64,000 bases of DNA from Leifsonia sp. Root112D2. Its GTDB lineage: Bacteria > Actinomycetota > Actinomycetes > Actinomycetales > Microbacteriaceae. Where the stretch lies: the NCBI RefSeq assembly GCF_001424905.1, contig NZ_LMCU01000001.1, positions 1 to 64,000 of the forward strand, read 5' to 3'. A program made the position numbers and the translations under genes. Shown piece by piece: positions 50,951 through 60,919 of this stretch (within the stretch, counting starts at the first letter, position 1; each line of letters opens with the position of its first letter). The notes under the pieces were generated by a model. That model did no database searches and had not been told where the DNA came from. It worked only from the letters and a program-made list of their open reading frames with translations.

Positions 50951-52298
50951 GACGCACCCCCTTGATTTCGGAGGCCGGGCCGCCGGCATCCGGGGTATCG
51001 GCATCCACGCTGGGGGTGTACCTCAGCCGGTCGATGCGCCGGCCGTCGAGGCGCTCGACGCGCAGGGTGCCGTCGCCGAGGGCCACCTCGTCACCGATCA
51101 CGGGAAGGCGGCCGAGTTCGTTCATGACGAAGCCCGCGACGGTCTCATACGGGCCGTCGTCTGGAACGGCGACGCCGGCGCGATCGGCGAGCTCGTCGGG
51201 GCGCAGCATGCCCGGAAAGGTCATGGAGTCCCGGCCGCGCACGACGCCGGCGCGGCTGCGGTCGTGTTCGTCGGCCACCTCGCCCACGAGTTCCTCGACG
51301 AGGTCTTCGAGCGTGGCGACGCCCGAGGTGCCGCCGTATTCGTCTATCACGACGGCCATCTGGTAGCCGCGGCCGCGCAGCTCGCCCAGAAGCGTGTCGA
51401 GCGGCATCGTCTCGGGCACGCGCAGCGCCTCGGTCTGCAGTGCGGAGACCGGCACGCTCGCGCGGCGATCACGGGGAACGGCGATGGCCTGCTTGACATG
51501 CACGACGCCCACGACATCGTCGACGTCCTCATCCACGACGGGAAAACGGGAGTAGCCGGTTCGTCTGGCCAGGTCGATCACGGTCTGCGCGGGCTCGCCG
51601 CGTTTGACGCTGGTCACGCGCGGCCGGGGCGTCATGACATCGGATGCGTCGTGCCCGGCGAACTGCAGGGTGCGGTCCAGGAGCGTGGCGGTATCGGCCT
51701 CGAGCAGGCCCGCGCTGGCGGATCGGCGCACCAGGGAAGAGAGTTCCTCGGCGGTGCGCGCCCCGGAGAGCTCCTCTTTCGGCTCAATACCGAGGAGGCG
51801 CAGAACGCCGTTGGCGCTGCCGTTGAGCACGGCCACGGTTGGCCGGAAGACGAGAGTAAAGACGGTCTGGAACGGGATGGCGAGCTTCGCCGTTGCCAGG
51901 GGCAGCGCCAGCGCGAAGTTCTTGGGTACCAGCTCACCGATGATCATGGAGACCAGGGTGGCGATGACGATGGCTGCCGTCGTTGCCACGACCGGAATCG
52001 CGTCGACGGGCAGGCCTGCCGCGCGCAGCGGCGGTGAAAGCAGGGTGCCGATGGCCGGCTCCATGGTGTAGCCGGTGAGCAGCGTGGTCAGGGTGATGCC
52101 GAGTTGCGCGCTGGAGAGGTGGGTCGAGGTGATCTTGAGCGCGGCGATGGTCATGCCCAGCCGGGTTTCGCCGCGGTCGCGCCGAGCCTCGAGGTCTGCG
52201 CGGTCGAGGTTGACCAGGGAGAACTCGGATGCGACGAAGAGCCCGGTTCCGACGGTCAGAACGAGGCCGACGCCAAGCATGAGCCACTCAAAGAGCAC
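50943..52298 (-). CDS. CNNM/CorC-like membrane protein (DUF21-CBS-CorC_HlyC), first of pair
   Basis: This 451-residue protein has the DUF21 domain (first segments MLFEWLMLGVGLVLTVGTGLFVAS), a CBS pair (~200-325) and a CorC_HlyC C-terminal domain with GRLPVIGDEVALGDGTLRVER. It resembles TlyC/CorC and the magnesium-efflux CNNM family. It lies first in a two-gene leftward operon with the shorter paralogue, overlapping by eight bases. Ion transport or resistance to metal stress is the likely role; activity is inferred. Confidence 0.82.
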   Translation of the reverse strand: MLFEWLMLGVGLVLTVGTGLFVASEFSLVNLDRADLEARRDRGETRLGMTIAALKITSTHLSSAQLGITLTTLLTGYTMEPAIGTLLSPPLRAAGLPVDAIPVVATTAAIVIATLVSMIIGELVPKNFALALPLATAKLAIPFQTVFTLVFRPTVAVLNGSANGVLRLLGIEPKEELSGARTAEELSSLVRRSASAGLLEADTATLLDRTLQFAGHDASDVMTPRPRVTSVKRGEPAQTVIDLARRTGYSRFPVVDEDVDDVVGVVHVKQAIAVPRDRRASVPVSALQTEALRVPETMPLDTLLGELRGRGYQMAVVIDEYGGTSGVATLEDLVEELVGEVADEHDRSRAGVVRGRDSMTFPGMLRPDELADRAGVAVPDDGPYETVAGFVMNELGRLPVIGDEVALGDGTLRVERLDGRRIDRLRYTPSVDADTPDAGGPASEIKGVRHE

Positions 52299-52589
52299 AG
52301 CGACCGTCCCGCACGTGGGCCGGGGAGGCTTCGGACGCTTCCGGGGCTAACGATCTATGGGCAGGTGGGGGGTCGTCCATTGTGGCGCCAGTATACCGGC
52401 GCACCCTGTGCGTGCGCCGCTGCCAGTCGCGCGTTCCCCCGTGGCCGTGCGGCTTGCCGGGGTGATGAGCGCGTCGAGTACAGACGTTTGCGGCTTCTGC
52501 TCGGCGCGGGCCGCCATCACCCAGGAATCGTCTCTCATGTCGACGCCGCGCAGACCGCGACGAGAGGGCCGTCTCGGCGGATTCGTCAA

Positions 52590-52656
52590 CGCCGCTCGCG
52601 AGAACCTCGACGATTCGCCGACGGACCGGTTCGCCCAGAAGTTCAAAGGGATGCAT
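52590..52656 (-). pseudogene. ArsR-type regulator remnant, N-terminus only
   Basis: The start of an ArsR-family repressor is recognisable: MHPFELLGEPVRRRIVEVLASG (helix 1-2 of the winged helix). After that the frame no longer resembles a regulator and no other frame continues it. The gap 52299-52870 otherwise holds no gene that I recognise; some open frames there lack any family resemblance. A truncated or decayed gene is the simplest reading. Confidence 0.5.
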
Positions 52657-52870
52657 GACCTCGACGGTACGGTGCCCACCGTGGCCGCACCGCTACGCAG
52701 CACCAATCTGTGGACAATGCAGACGATCGCTCGACGGTGAAGGAGCAGCGCCTCTTTCTCTTCGGGTCAATTGACTGCCAACTCACGAGCGGCCGAGCCG
52801 GACGCCGACCCACGACCCACGCGCGCTCCTAGCGGCCTGCTCCCGGCCTCCCATCAGCCGGTCAGGCCTT

Positions 52871-54310
52871 CTACCAGCTGGCCGGGAGCGGCTTGCCTTC
52901 CTCGTAGCCGGCGGCCGACTGGATGCCGACGAGCGCGCGATCCCGGAATTCGGCCAGCGAGCGAGCGCCCGCGTAGGTGAACGAGCTGCGCAGCCCTGTC
53001 GTGATCATGTCGAGCAGGTCTTCGACAGACGGCCGCAGCGGGTCAAGGTAGATGGTCGAGCTCGAGATGCCCTCGGCGAAGAGCGTCTTCCTGGCCAGTT
53101 CGTACGCGTCCAGGCGGCCGAAACGCTCGCGCACGGCCTTGGTACTCGCCATGCCCCAGCTCTCCTTATAGAGACGACCCGTCGCATCCGTGTTCAACTC
53201 GCCGGGTGCCTCGATGGTGCCGGCGAACCAGGAACCGACCATGACCGATGACGCACCGGCGGCCAGCGCGAGAGCCACATCACGCGGGTAGCGCACCCCG
53301 CCGTCAGCCCAGACGTGCGCGCCGAGCTCGCGCGCCGCATCCGCCGTCTCGAGCACAGCCGAGAACTGTGGGCGCCCGACGGCCGTCATCATGCGCGTCG
53401 TGCACATTGCCCCGGGGCCGACACCGACCTTGAGGATGTCCGCGCCGGCCTCGACGAGGTCACGCACGGCCTGGTCGGTCACCACGTTGCCCGCGACGAT
53501 CGGCAGCCCGAGACTCAACCCCTTGACCGCGCGGATCGCCTCACGCATCGAATCCTGGTCCCCGTGCGCCGTGTCGAGCACGAGCACGTCCACACCCGCC
53601 GACGCGAGCGCCTTCGCTTTGCCTGCGACATCGCCGTTGATGCCGACCGCGGCGGCGACACGAAGCCGACCATTCGCGTCGACGGCCGGGGCATAGATCG
53701 TGGCGCGTAGTGCACTGCGTCGACTCAGCGTGCCGATGACCTGACCATGGTGCAGCACGGGGGCGAAGTCGATATCCGCCTCGTGCATGACATCGAAGGC
53801 CGCGCGCGCATCCGGAATGTCGTCCGCGTCGAGTGAGGTGATGGCGCCGTGCAGCAGGTCGCCGAGGCGCGCATCGACAAGTGCCGTCGCAAGCCGGGCC
53901 GAGGGGATACAGCCCAGATAGCCACCGTCACCGTCCCGAACGACGATCCCGTGGCCCTCCACGGCGGGCACCTGGCGCAGCGCGTCGGCAACCGTCGCAT
54001 CGGGGTCGAGGATGAACGGCGTGTCGTATGCGACAGGCTGATCCTTCACCCAGCGGATGGCCGCATCCAGATCCTGCAGCGGCATGTCCTGCGGCAGCAC
54101 GCCGAGGCCACCCCGCCGGGCCATCGTGGCAGCCAGGCGCGGGCCGGTCACCGAGTTCATATTCGCCGAGACCAGCGGCATGGTCATGCCGGTGCCGTCA
54201 TCGGGCGCGAGCGCCACGTCGAGCCTGCTCGTCACTGTTGAGCGGCTGGGCACGAGGAAGACGTCGGAGTAGGTCAGATCGTGGCGCGGTGTCGTTCCAT
54301 AGAACTGCAT
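52871..54310 (-). CDS. guaB1: GuaB1-type IMP dehydrogenase relative (likely GMP reductase)
   Basis: This 479-residue TIM-barrel protein of the IMPDH/GMPR family has inserted CBS domains (residues ~95-200). It starts MQFYGTTPRHDLTYSDVFLVPS; other landmarks are ADGGVRYPRDVALALAAGASS and the active-site Cys loop VGPGAMCTTRMM. In mycobacteria GuaB1 acts as a GMP reductase, converting GMP to IMP with NADPH, unlike the essential IMPDH GuaB2. Length and CBS position match that type. It is convergent with nothing and divergent from kgd, so it has its own promoter in 54311-54455, where no clear elements are seen. Confidence 0.85.
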   Translation of the reverse strand: MQFYGTTPRHDLTYSDVFLVPSRSTVTSRLDVALAPDDGTGMTMPLVSANMNSVTGPRLAATMARRGGLGVLPQDMPLQDLDAAIRWVKDQPVAYDTPFILDPDATVADALRQVPAVEGHGIVVRDGDGGYLGCIPSARLATALVDARLGDLLHGAITSLDADDIPDARAAFDVMHEADIDFAPVLHHGQVIGTLSRRSALRATIYAPAVDANGRLRVAAAVGINGDVAGKAKALASAGVDVLVLDTAHGDQDSMREAIRAVKGLSLGLPIVAGNVVTDQAVRDLVEAGADILKVGVGPGAMCTTRMMTAVGRPQFSAVLETADAARELGAHVWADGGVRYPRDVALALAAGASSVMVGSWFAGTIEAPGELNTDATGRLYKESWGMASTKAVRERFGRLDAYELARKTLFAEGISSSTIYLDPLRPSVEDLLDMITTGLRSSFTYAGARSLAEFRDRALVGIQSAAGYEEGKPLPASW

Positions 54311-54455
54311 AACGATAACGCTATCCCTCCGTCGTAACGACCGCAGCCCGACGCCGATGGATTAGGCTTGATCACTGGACAGAGCACCTTTATGAAGGTC
54401 TCGTCCGAGGCAAAAGCGAATCAGACGAATCAATGGAGAGAGTGGGCGATCGGCT

Positions 54456-57400
54456 GTGTCGAGCCAGTTGACCGGAGTGGGAACCGACGAGGGATCATCG
54501 GGCGAGTTTGGGGCCAATGAATGGCTCGTCGACGAGCTGTACGAGCAATTCATCGTCGACAAGAACTCGGTGGACAAGTCGTGGTGGCCGATTCTCGAAA
54601 ACTACAAGCCGACGGTAGCCGACGACTCGGTCGCTGAGCCCTCTTCGAACGCCGAGACGCCTTCGAACGCCGAGCCTGCCCAAGCGCGCACCGCATCCGC
54701 TACGACACCCGCTGCCGAAGCGCCAGCCGCCACGCCCGCCGAGGCGCATCCGGCCACCGCACCGACACCCGTGCTCGGCACACAGCCCGTCGCACGCACG
54801 ACCTCCGTCGCCCCGAAGCCTCAGCCGGTGCCCGCCGACGCCCCCATCACGGCACCGCAGCCGGTCGTGAAAGACACCGCCGCCGAGGTCGAAGAACCCC
54901 AGGACAAGGCGACCCCGCTACGGGGCATGGCCAAATCCCTCGCCTCGAACATGGATGCCAGCCTCACGGTTCCGACCGCGACGAGCGTGCGCACCATTCC
55001 GGCCAAGCTCATGATCGACAACCGCATCGTCATCAACAACCACCTCAAGAGGGCACGCGGCGGCAAGATCTCCTTCACCCACCTCATCGGCTGGGCGCTC
55101 GTGCAGGCGCTCAAGCAGTTCCCGAGCCAGAACGTCTTCTACGCCGAGGTCGATGGCAAGCCATCCACCGTCGCTCCGGCGCACGTCAACCTGGGCATCG
55201 CCATCGACCTTCCCAAGCCGGATGGCACCCGGGCGCTTCTGGTGCCGAGCATCAAGCGTGCAGACACCATGGAGTTCGGTGAGTTCCTCGCCGCCTACGA
55301 AGATCTGGTGGCACGCGCGAGGGCCAACAAGCTCACGGCCACAGATTTCGCCGGTACCACCATCTCGCTCACGAACCCAGGCGGCATCGGAACGGTGCAC
55401 TCGGTTCCGCGCCTGATGAAGGGCCAGGGCTGCATCATCGGTGCCGGCGCTCTCGAGTACCCGGCAGAGTTCCAGGGCGCGAGCGACCACACCCTCACGG
55501 GCCTCGCCATCGGCAAGACCATCACGCTCACCTCCACCTACGACCACCGGGTCATCCAGGGCGCGGGCAGCGGCGAGTTCCTCAAGATCGTGCACGAACT
55601 GCTCATCGGCCAGCGTGGCTTCTACGAGAGCATCTTTGCCGCGCTCCGGCTGCCGTACGAGCCGATCCACTGGGCGCCCGACATCAGCGTCGACCTGGCC
55701 AGCGCCGTCGACAAGACCGCACGCGTTCAGGAGCTGATCAACTCGTTCCGGGTTCGCGGCCACCTCATGGCCGACATCGACCCGCTCGAGTACGTGCAGC
55801 GCTCGCACCCCGACCTGGACATCGCCACCCACGGCCTCACCTTCTGGGATCTGGACCGCGAGTTCGTCACGGGCGGATTCGGCGACAAGCGCCAGATGCT
55901 GCTGCGCGATATCCTCGGCGTGCTTCGCGACGCGTACTGCCGCACCATCGGTGTCGAGTACATGCACATTCAGGACCCGGCGCAGCGACGCTGGTTCCAG
56001 CAGAAGGTCGAACGCGGCTACCAGAAGCCCACTCACGACGAACAACTGCGCATCCTCGGCAAGCTCAACGAGGCCGAGGCCTTCGAGACGTTCCTGCAGA
56101 CCAAGTACGTCGGCCAGAAGCGCTTCAGCCTTGAGGGCGGCGAATCCACCATCGCGCTGCTCGACACGATTCTGCAGGGCGCGGCCGAAGCCGAGCTCGA
56201 CGGGGTTGCCATCGGTATGGCCCACCGCGGCCGGCTCAACGTGCTCACCAACATCGCAGGCAAGACCTACGGCCAGATCTTCCGCGAGTTCGAGGGAACG
56301 CAGGATCCGCGCACCATTCAGGGCTCGGGCGACGTCAAGTACCACCTGGGCACCGAGGGCACCTTCAAAGGCGCAAACGGCGAGGAGATTCCGGTCTATC
56401 TGGCCGCGAACCCGTCGCACCTCGAGGCGGCCGACGGCGTGCTCGAGGGGATCGTGCGCGCCAAGCAGGATCGCAGACCCGCAGGCACCTTCCTCACCCT
56501 GCCGATCCTCATTCACGGCGACGCGGCCCTGGCCGGCCAGGGCATCGTGGTCGAGACCCTGCAGATGTCGCAGCTGCGTGCATACCGCACCGGCGGCACC
56601 ATCCACGTGAACATCAACAACCAGGTCGGCTTCACGACACCGCCGTCTGAGGCGCGCACCTCGGTCTACTCGACCGATGTCGCCAAGACGATCCAGGCAC
56701 CGATCTTCCACGTGAACGGCGATGACCCCGAGGCGGTGGTGCGGGTGGCGCAACTCGCCTTCGAGTATCGCCAGGAGTTCAAGAAGGATGTCTTCATCGA
56801 CTTGGTCTGCTATCGCCGACGCGGGCACAACGAGGGCGACGACCCGTCGATGACGCAGCCGCTCATGTACAACCTCATCGAAGCCAAGCGCAGCGTTCGC
56901 AAGCTGTACACGGAGGCGCTCGTCGGTCGTGGCGACATCACCGAGGAAGAGTACGACGAGGCCCACAAGGACTTCCAGGATCGCCTCGAACGTGCCTTCG
57001 CGGAGACGCATGCGGCGCAGACCAACTCGATCCCGATCATTCCTGCCGACGGCAGCGCGCCCAGCGATCTCGGTCAGCCCGAGGCACAGCAGGCATCCGA
57101 TAGCGCCGTCGAGCTCGACACGACAGGCATCGACACCTCCGTGCTCAGCCTGATCGGTGATGCGTTCAACAACCCGCCTGCCGGCTTCACGGTGCATTCG
57201 AAGCTCAAGCAGCTTCTTGCCAAGCGCCTCGAGATGAGCCGCAACGGCAACATCGACTGGGCGTTCGGCGAGTTGCTTGCGCTGGGTTCACTGCTCGTTG
57301 AGGGCACGCCCGTGCGCATGGCCGGCCAGGACACGCGTCGCGGCACCTTCGTGCAGCGCCACGCCGTGCTGCATGACCGCGAGAACGGTCAGGAATGGCT

Positions 57401-58271
57401 GCCGCTGGCCAACCTCAGCGACAACCAGGCGCGCTTCTGGATCTACGACTCGCTGCTCAGCGAATACGCGGCCATGGGCTTCGAATACGGCTACTCCGTC
57501 GAACGCCCGGATGCCCTCGTGCTGTGGGAGGCGCAGTTCGGCGACTTCGCCAACGGCGCACAGACCGTCATCGACGAGTTCATCTCCTCGGCCGAGCAGA
57601 AGTGGGCACAGCGCTCCTCGCTCGTGCTGCTGCTGCCGCACGGCTACGAGGGTCAGGGCCCCGACCACTCCTCGGCACGCATCGAGCGCTACCTGCAGAT
57701 GTGCGCGGAGAACAATATGACCGTGGCCCGGCCCTCGACGCCGGCGTCGTACTTCCACCTGCTGCGTCGTCAGGCTTACGCCCGGCCGCGCAAGCCGCTC
57801 GTGGTGTTCACGCCCAAGGCGATGCTGCGTCTGCGCGGCGCAACCTCGAACGTCGAGGACTTCACCTCCGGCCGTTTCGAGCCGGTCATCGATGATGCAC
57901 GCGTCACCGACAAGGCGGCCGTCAAGCGGGTGCTGATTGTGGCAGGCAAGCTCTACTACGACCTGCTGCAGGCGCTGGACAAGAACCCGAATCCCGAGAT
58001 CGCGCTGGTGCGCCTGGAGCAGTACTACCCGCTTCCCGGTGCCGCGCTCAAGGCCACCGTCGACACGTACCCGAATGCGGAACTGTTCTGGGTGCAGGAC
58101 GAGCCGGAGAACCAGGGTGCGTGGCCGTACATGATCCTGGAGACGTCGAAGCTCGGCCCGCGCCCCCTCGGCGTGATCTCGCGTTCGGCCTCGGCGTCAC
58201 CGTCCACCGGTTCGGCCAAGGTTCACGCGGCAGAACAGAGCGAGCTGATCCAGCGCGCCCTGAGCCTGTAG
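54456..58271 (+). CDS. kgd: Multifunctional 2-oxoglutarate decarboxylase/dehydrogenase (Kgd type)
   Basis: This 1271-residue actinobacterial enzyme fuses an acyltransferase (E2o-like) domain with the E1 decarboxylase of the 2-oxoglutarate dehydrogenase complex. It forms succinyl-CoA, and also 2-hydroxy-3-oxoadipate or succinic semialdehyde side products. The N-terminus EWLVDELYEQFIVDKNS precedes an Ala/Pro-rich linker (~60-150). The E2o-like catalytic core (~165-390) carries TYDHRVIQGAGSGEFL with the active-site His. The E1 part has a thiamine-site HGDAALAGQGIVVET, MAHRGRLNVLTNI and NINNQVGFTTPP. GTG 54456 is used. It is divergent from guaB1. The usual E2/E3 partners are elsewhere. Confidence 0.92.
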   Translation: MSSQLTGVGTDEGSSGEFGANEWLVDELYEQFIVDKNSVDKSWWPILENYKPTVADDSVAEPSSNAETPSNAEPAQARTASATTPAAEAPAATPAEAHPATAPTPVLGTQPVARTTSVAPKPQPVPADAPITAPQPVVKDTAAEVEEPQDKATPLRGMAKSLASNMDASLTVPTATSVRTIPAKLMIDNRIVINNHLKRARGGKISFTHLIGWALVQALKQFPSQNVFYAEVDGKPSTVAPAHVNLGIAIDLPKPDGTRALLVPSIKRADTMEFGEFLAAYEDLVARARANKLTATDFAGTTISLTNPGGIGTVHSVPRLMKGQGCIIGAGALEYPAEFQGASDHTLTGLAIGKTITLTSTYDHRVIQGAGSGEFLKIVHELLIGQRGFYESIFAALRLPYEPIHWAPDISVDLASAVDKTARVQELINSFRVRGHLMADIDPLEYVQRSHPDLDIATHGLTFWDLDREFVTGGFGDKRQMLLRDILGVLRDAYCRTIGVEYMHIQDPAQRRWFQQKVERGYQKPTHDEQLRILGKLNEAEAFETFLQTKYVGQKRFSLEGGESTIALLDTILQGAAEAELDGVAIGMAHRGRLNVLTNIAGKTYGQIFREFEGTQDPRTIQGSGDVKYHLGTEGTFKGANGEEIPVYLAANPSHLEAADGVLEGIVRAKQDRRPAGTFLTLPILIHGDAALAGQGIVVETLQMSQLRAYRTGGTIHVNINNQVGFTTPPSEARTSVYSTDVAKTIQAPIFHVNGDDPEAVVRVAQLAFEYRQEFKKDVFIDLVCYRRRGHNEGDDPSMTQPLMYNLIEAKRSVRKLYTEALVGRGDITEEEYDEAHKDFQDRLERAFAETHAAQTNSIPIIPADGSAPSDLGQPEAQQASDSAVELDTTGIDTSVLSLIGDAFNNPPAGFTVHSKLKQLLAKRLEMSRNGNIDWAFGELLALGSLLVEGTPVRMAGQDTRRGTFVQRHAVLHDRENGQEWLPLANLSDNQARFWIYDSLLSEYAAMGFEYGYSVERPDALVLWEAQFGDFANGAQTVIDEFISSAEQKWAQRSSLVLLLPHGYEGQGPDHSSARIERYLQMCAENNMTVARPSTPASYFHLLRRQAYARPRKPLVVFTPKAMLRLRGATSNVEDFTSGRFEPVIDDARVTDKAAVKRVLIVAGKLYYDLLQALDKNPNPEIALVRLEQYYPLPGAALKATVDTYPNAELFWVQDEPENQGAWPYMILETSKLGPRPLGVISRSASASPSTGSAKVHAAEQSELIQRALSL

Positions 58272-58283
58272 GTCTTTCGGTCG

Positions 58284-58317
58284 CTGAGCTTGCCGAAGGG
58301 CCCTTCGGCAAGCTCAG
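58284..58317. terminator. 34-bp perfect palindrome between kgd and MMPL genes
   Basis: CTGAGCTTGCCGAAGGG (58284-58300) is followed directly by its exact reverse complement (58301-58317). It sits 13 bp from the kgd stop and 9 bp from the end of the convergent MMPL gene, so it could end transcription on both strands. Similar GAGCTTGCCGAAGG palindromes are common intergenic repeats in Microbacteriaceae. Confidence 0.6.
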
Positions 58318-58325
58318 GGGCCGGG

Positions 58326-60614
58326 CTACCTGAGGTTGCCCTCGCTCGCAGGCTCGCTCGGCGCTGGGGTCGCGGAACGCTGACGCGTTCCCCCAAGCTC
58401 CACCGCGCGCGACAGCGCGCTCGGCCACCAGATCGCGCGGCCGATGTCGTGACCCAGCGCCGGCACGAGAAGCGAGCGCACGATGATCGTGTCAATGAGC
58501 ACGCCGAACGCCACGATGAACGAAATCTGGGCGAGGAACAGCACCGGCAGCACGCCAAGCGCCGCGAACGTCGCCGCGAGCACGATGCCCGCCGAGGTGA
58601 TCACGCCGCCCGTCGCCACGAGCCCGCGGCCGATTCCCGAACGCGTACCGTGCAGCACCGACTCCTCCCTCACGCGCGTCATGAGGAAGATGTTGTAGTC
58701 GATTCCGAGCGCCACGAGAAACACGAAGCCGAACATCGGAACCGTCGGGTCCGCGCCGGGAAATCCGAACACGCCGTTGAAGACGAGCGAGGAGACGCCC
58801 AGCGCCGCCGCATACGACAGCACCACGGTGAGGATCAGCAGCACCGGCGCCAGAATCGAGCGCAACAACAGCATCAGAATCACGAGGATCACAGCGAGCA
58901 CCAGCGGAATGATGAGGTTGCGGTCGTGAATGGCCGCGTCGTTGGTGTCGATGGCGGTGGCCGTCACGCCGCCGATGAGCACGGCATCCGCCCCCTGCTG
59001 TGCATACGGGGCCTTCGCGAAGGAGGCCCTCAGCGCGCGCACGGTCTTCTCGGCCGGTGCGGTATCGCCGGCGTCGTCGAGTGTCGCCTGCAGCATCACC
59101 GTACCGTCGATCACCGTCGGTTCCCCGGATGCCCCATCCGGCCCCGGCTGCACGCCCGCGGTCGTGACCGGCAGCGTTCCGCTCGGCGAGTCCGCGGAGA
59201 TCACGGTCAACGAGGAGACCCCCTTCGTTCCGAGAACGGTGTCGGACATGTCCTTCAGCCTGGACTGCGGGCCAATCACCATGGCGGGAGTGCCCGCCCC
59301 ACCGGGGAAGTGAGCGCTCAGCGCGGCCTGGCCGTCGCGGGCCTCGGAGTGGCCAATCACGAAGTCACTCTGTGGCACCCCGTCTGCCTTCAGCCCCGCG
59401 AGGCCGAGTGCGGCGACGCCCAGAAGCACCGCGCACGCCACCCACACGGTGCGGGAGCGCCTGGAGACCAGCCGCGCGACGCGGGGCCAGATACCCCGGG
59501 CACCGGCGCCATCCACCGACGGATGCGTGGAGCCGAGTTTCGGACGCACCGGCCAGAACGCGGTGCGACCGGCCCACAGCATGAGCGCCGGCAGCAGGGT
59601 GAGCGCCGCGAGCAGGGCGAAGCCGATGCCTATGGCCGCGACGGGGCCGAGCGCCTTGTTGGAGTTGAGCTCGCTGAAGAGCAGGCAGAGCAGCCCGACA
59701 ATGACGGTTCCCGCCGAGGCGAGAATCGCCTGCCACGAGCCGCGCAACGCGGCCCAGGTGGCATCCCATTTGTGTTCATAGTCGCGCAGCGCCTCACGGA
59801 AGCGCGCCACGTACAGCAACGAGTAGTCGGTGGCGGCTCCGATGACGAGAATCATCAGGATGCCCTCGGTCTGTCCCGAGAGCACGACGAGATTGGCCTT
59901 CGCCAGCGCCACGACCGTGAACATCGCACCGGTGAGCGCCACAAGACTGGTGCCGAGCACGATGAGCGGCAACAGCGGAGAGCGGTACACGATGATGAGA
60001 ATGATGAGCACCGCGGCGAGAGCCACGAGCAGCAGCATGCCGTCCAGCCCACTGAACGCACCCACAATATCGGCCGAGAGTCCCGCCGGCCCGGTGACAA
60101 AAACCGAGAGTCCGGCGGGCAGACCGGTCGTCAGCATCGCGCGCACGGTCTTCACGGTGTCAGCAGGCTTGACGCGGGTCTCCATCGGCACGATGACCTC
60201 GGCCGCCTTGCCGTCCTGTGACACGATCGCCGGCGAGACGCCCTTCTTCACGACGCCGTCGAGCGCGGAGACCTGTGCCAGTTGCGCATCGATCGCCGTG
60301 CGATCGGCGGCGGTCAGGCCGCCCGTGCGCTGATACACCACGACGGCCGGGATGACGTCGTCACCGCGGAACTGCGACTGCAGCTTCTGCACCTGGGTGG
60401 CATCCGCGCTGGCGGGCAGATGCTGGATCTGGTCGTTCTTGGCCACCGTGTTCACCTGGCTGAACGAGGAGCCGCCGGCGGAGAACACCGCGAACCACAC
60501 CGCAATCAGCACGACGGGGATCAGCACGCGCAACCAGCGCGGAACTCCCCTTCTCGGTGGTCGGTGTTGGAGAGAGGTAGGCGGGGCAGAGGGTTTGGAG
60601 TCAGTCGTAGTCAC
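58326..60614 (-). CDS. MMPL/RND-type membrane transporter
   Basis: This 762-residue protein with 12 membrane segments is of the MMPL family (lipid or hydrophobic-compound transport in actinobacteria). The first segment WLRVLIPVVLIAVWFAVF is followed by a large external loop (residues ~40-190), a block of helices containing the transporter motif GAATDYSLLYVARFREAL, a second large loop, and the second motif LGIDYNIFLMTRVREESV. The two motifs mark the duplicated halves. The N-terminus has a Pro-rich cytosolic tail. It stands alone on the minus strand. The cargo is not predictable. Confidence 0.85.
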   Translation of the reverse strand: MTTTDSKPSAPPTSLQHRPPRRGVPRWLRVLIPVVLIAVWFAVFSAGGSSFSQVNTVAKNDQIQHLPASADATQVQKLQSQFRGDDVIPAVVVYQRTGGLTAADRTAIDAQLAQVSALDGVVKKGVSPAIVSQDGKAAEVIVPMETRVKPADTVKTVRAMLTTGLPAGLSVFVTGPAGLSADIVGAFSGLDGMLLLVALAAVLIILIIVYRSPLLPLIVLGTSLVALTGAMFTVVALAKANLVVLSGQTEGILMILVIGAATDYSLLYVARFREALRDYEHKWDATWAALRGSWQAILASAGTVIVGLLCLLFSELNSNKALGPVAAIGIGFALLAALTLLPALMLWAGRTAFWPVRPKLGSTHPSVDGAGARGIWPRVARLVSRRSRTVWVACAVLLGVAALGLAGLKADGVPQSDFVIGHSEARDGQAALSAHFPGGAGTPAMVIGPQSRLKDMSDTVLGTKGVSSLTVISADSPSGTLPVTTAGVQPGPDGASGEPTVIDGTVMLQATLDDAGDTAPAEKTVRALRASFAKAPYAQQGADAVLIGGVTATAIDTNDAAIHDRNLIIPLVLAVILVILMLLLRSILAPVLLILTVVLSYAAALGVSSLVFNGVFGFPGADPTVPMFGFVFLVALGIDYNIFLMTRVREESVLHGTRSGIGRGLVATGGVITSAGIVLAATFAALGVLPVLFLAQISFIVAFGVLIDTIIVRSLLVPALGHDIGRAIWWPSALSRAVELGGTRQRSATPAPSEPASEGNLR

Positions 60615-60676
60615 ACTTCGACGCTACGGATGCCACCCTGCCCCGGTCTTCCGTCGAAAGTTTGAATCTGCGAGCG

Positions 60677-60919
60677 TCAGTGCGTGGCCTGGAAGCCCCG
60701 GAGCCTGGCCAGCACTTGGGCGCGCAGTTCCTCCGGTGCGGTCTCGCTGCAGGCCCGCTTCACGGCCTCCGTCAGCACAAGCCCCACGTGGTGTTCTTCG
60801 GTGCAACTCGTGCAGTTCTCCAGATGCTCGCGAATGTCGCTCGCATCCGCACCGCGCAACTCGTTGTGCAGGTATTCCTCGAGGTCCGCCTTGGCCTTGC
60901 TGCAGCCACAATCGGTCAT
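60677..60919 (-). CDS. rsrA: Zinc-binding anti-sigma factor (RsrA/RshA-like)
   Basis: This 80-residue ZAS-type anti-sigma factor inactivates SigH/SigR until thiol oxidation releases zinc. It has the HxxxCxxC motif HLENCTSC (32-39), an N-terminal CGC, and the conserved LVLTEAVKRACSE helix. Its ATG overlaps the sigma gene stop by four bases (ATGA), as in many sigH-rsrA pairs. With the sigma factor it forms a redox switch. Start chosen by this overlap; longer in-frame starts lie inside the sigma gene. Confidence 0.88.
   Translation of the reverse strand: MTDCGCSKAKADLEEYLHNELRGADASDIREHLENCTSCTEEHHVGLVLTEAVKRACSETAPEELRAQVLARLRGFQATH

Noticed and set aside
52357..52740. Plus-strand 127-codon frame in the gap before guaB1
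   Set aside because: No motif and no ribosome site; it overlaps the ArsR remnant on the other strand.
54918..57197. Long open frame on the minus strand inside kgd
   Set aside because: It mirrors the strong codon bias of kgd on the opposite strand and shows no family motifs, while kgd is complete with E1 and E2o motifs.
58290..60221. Long open frame on the plus strand inside the MMPL gene
   Set aside because: Charged, low-complexity sequence caused by the high-GC antisense of a membrane protein gene; no domain is visible.
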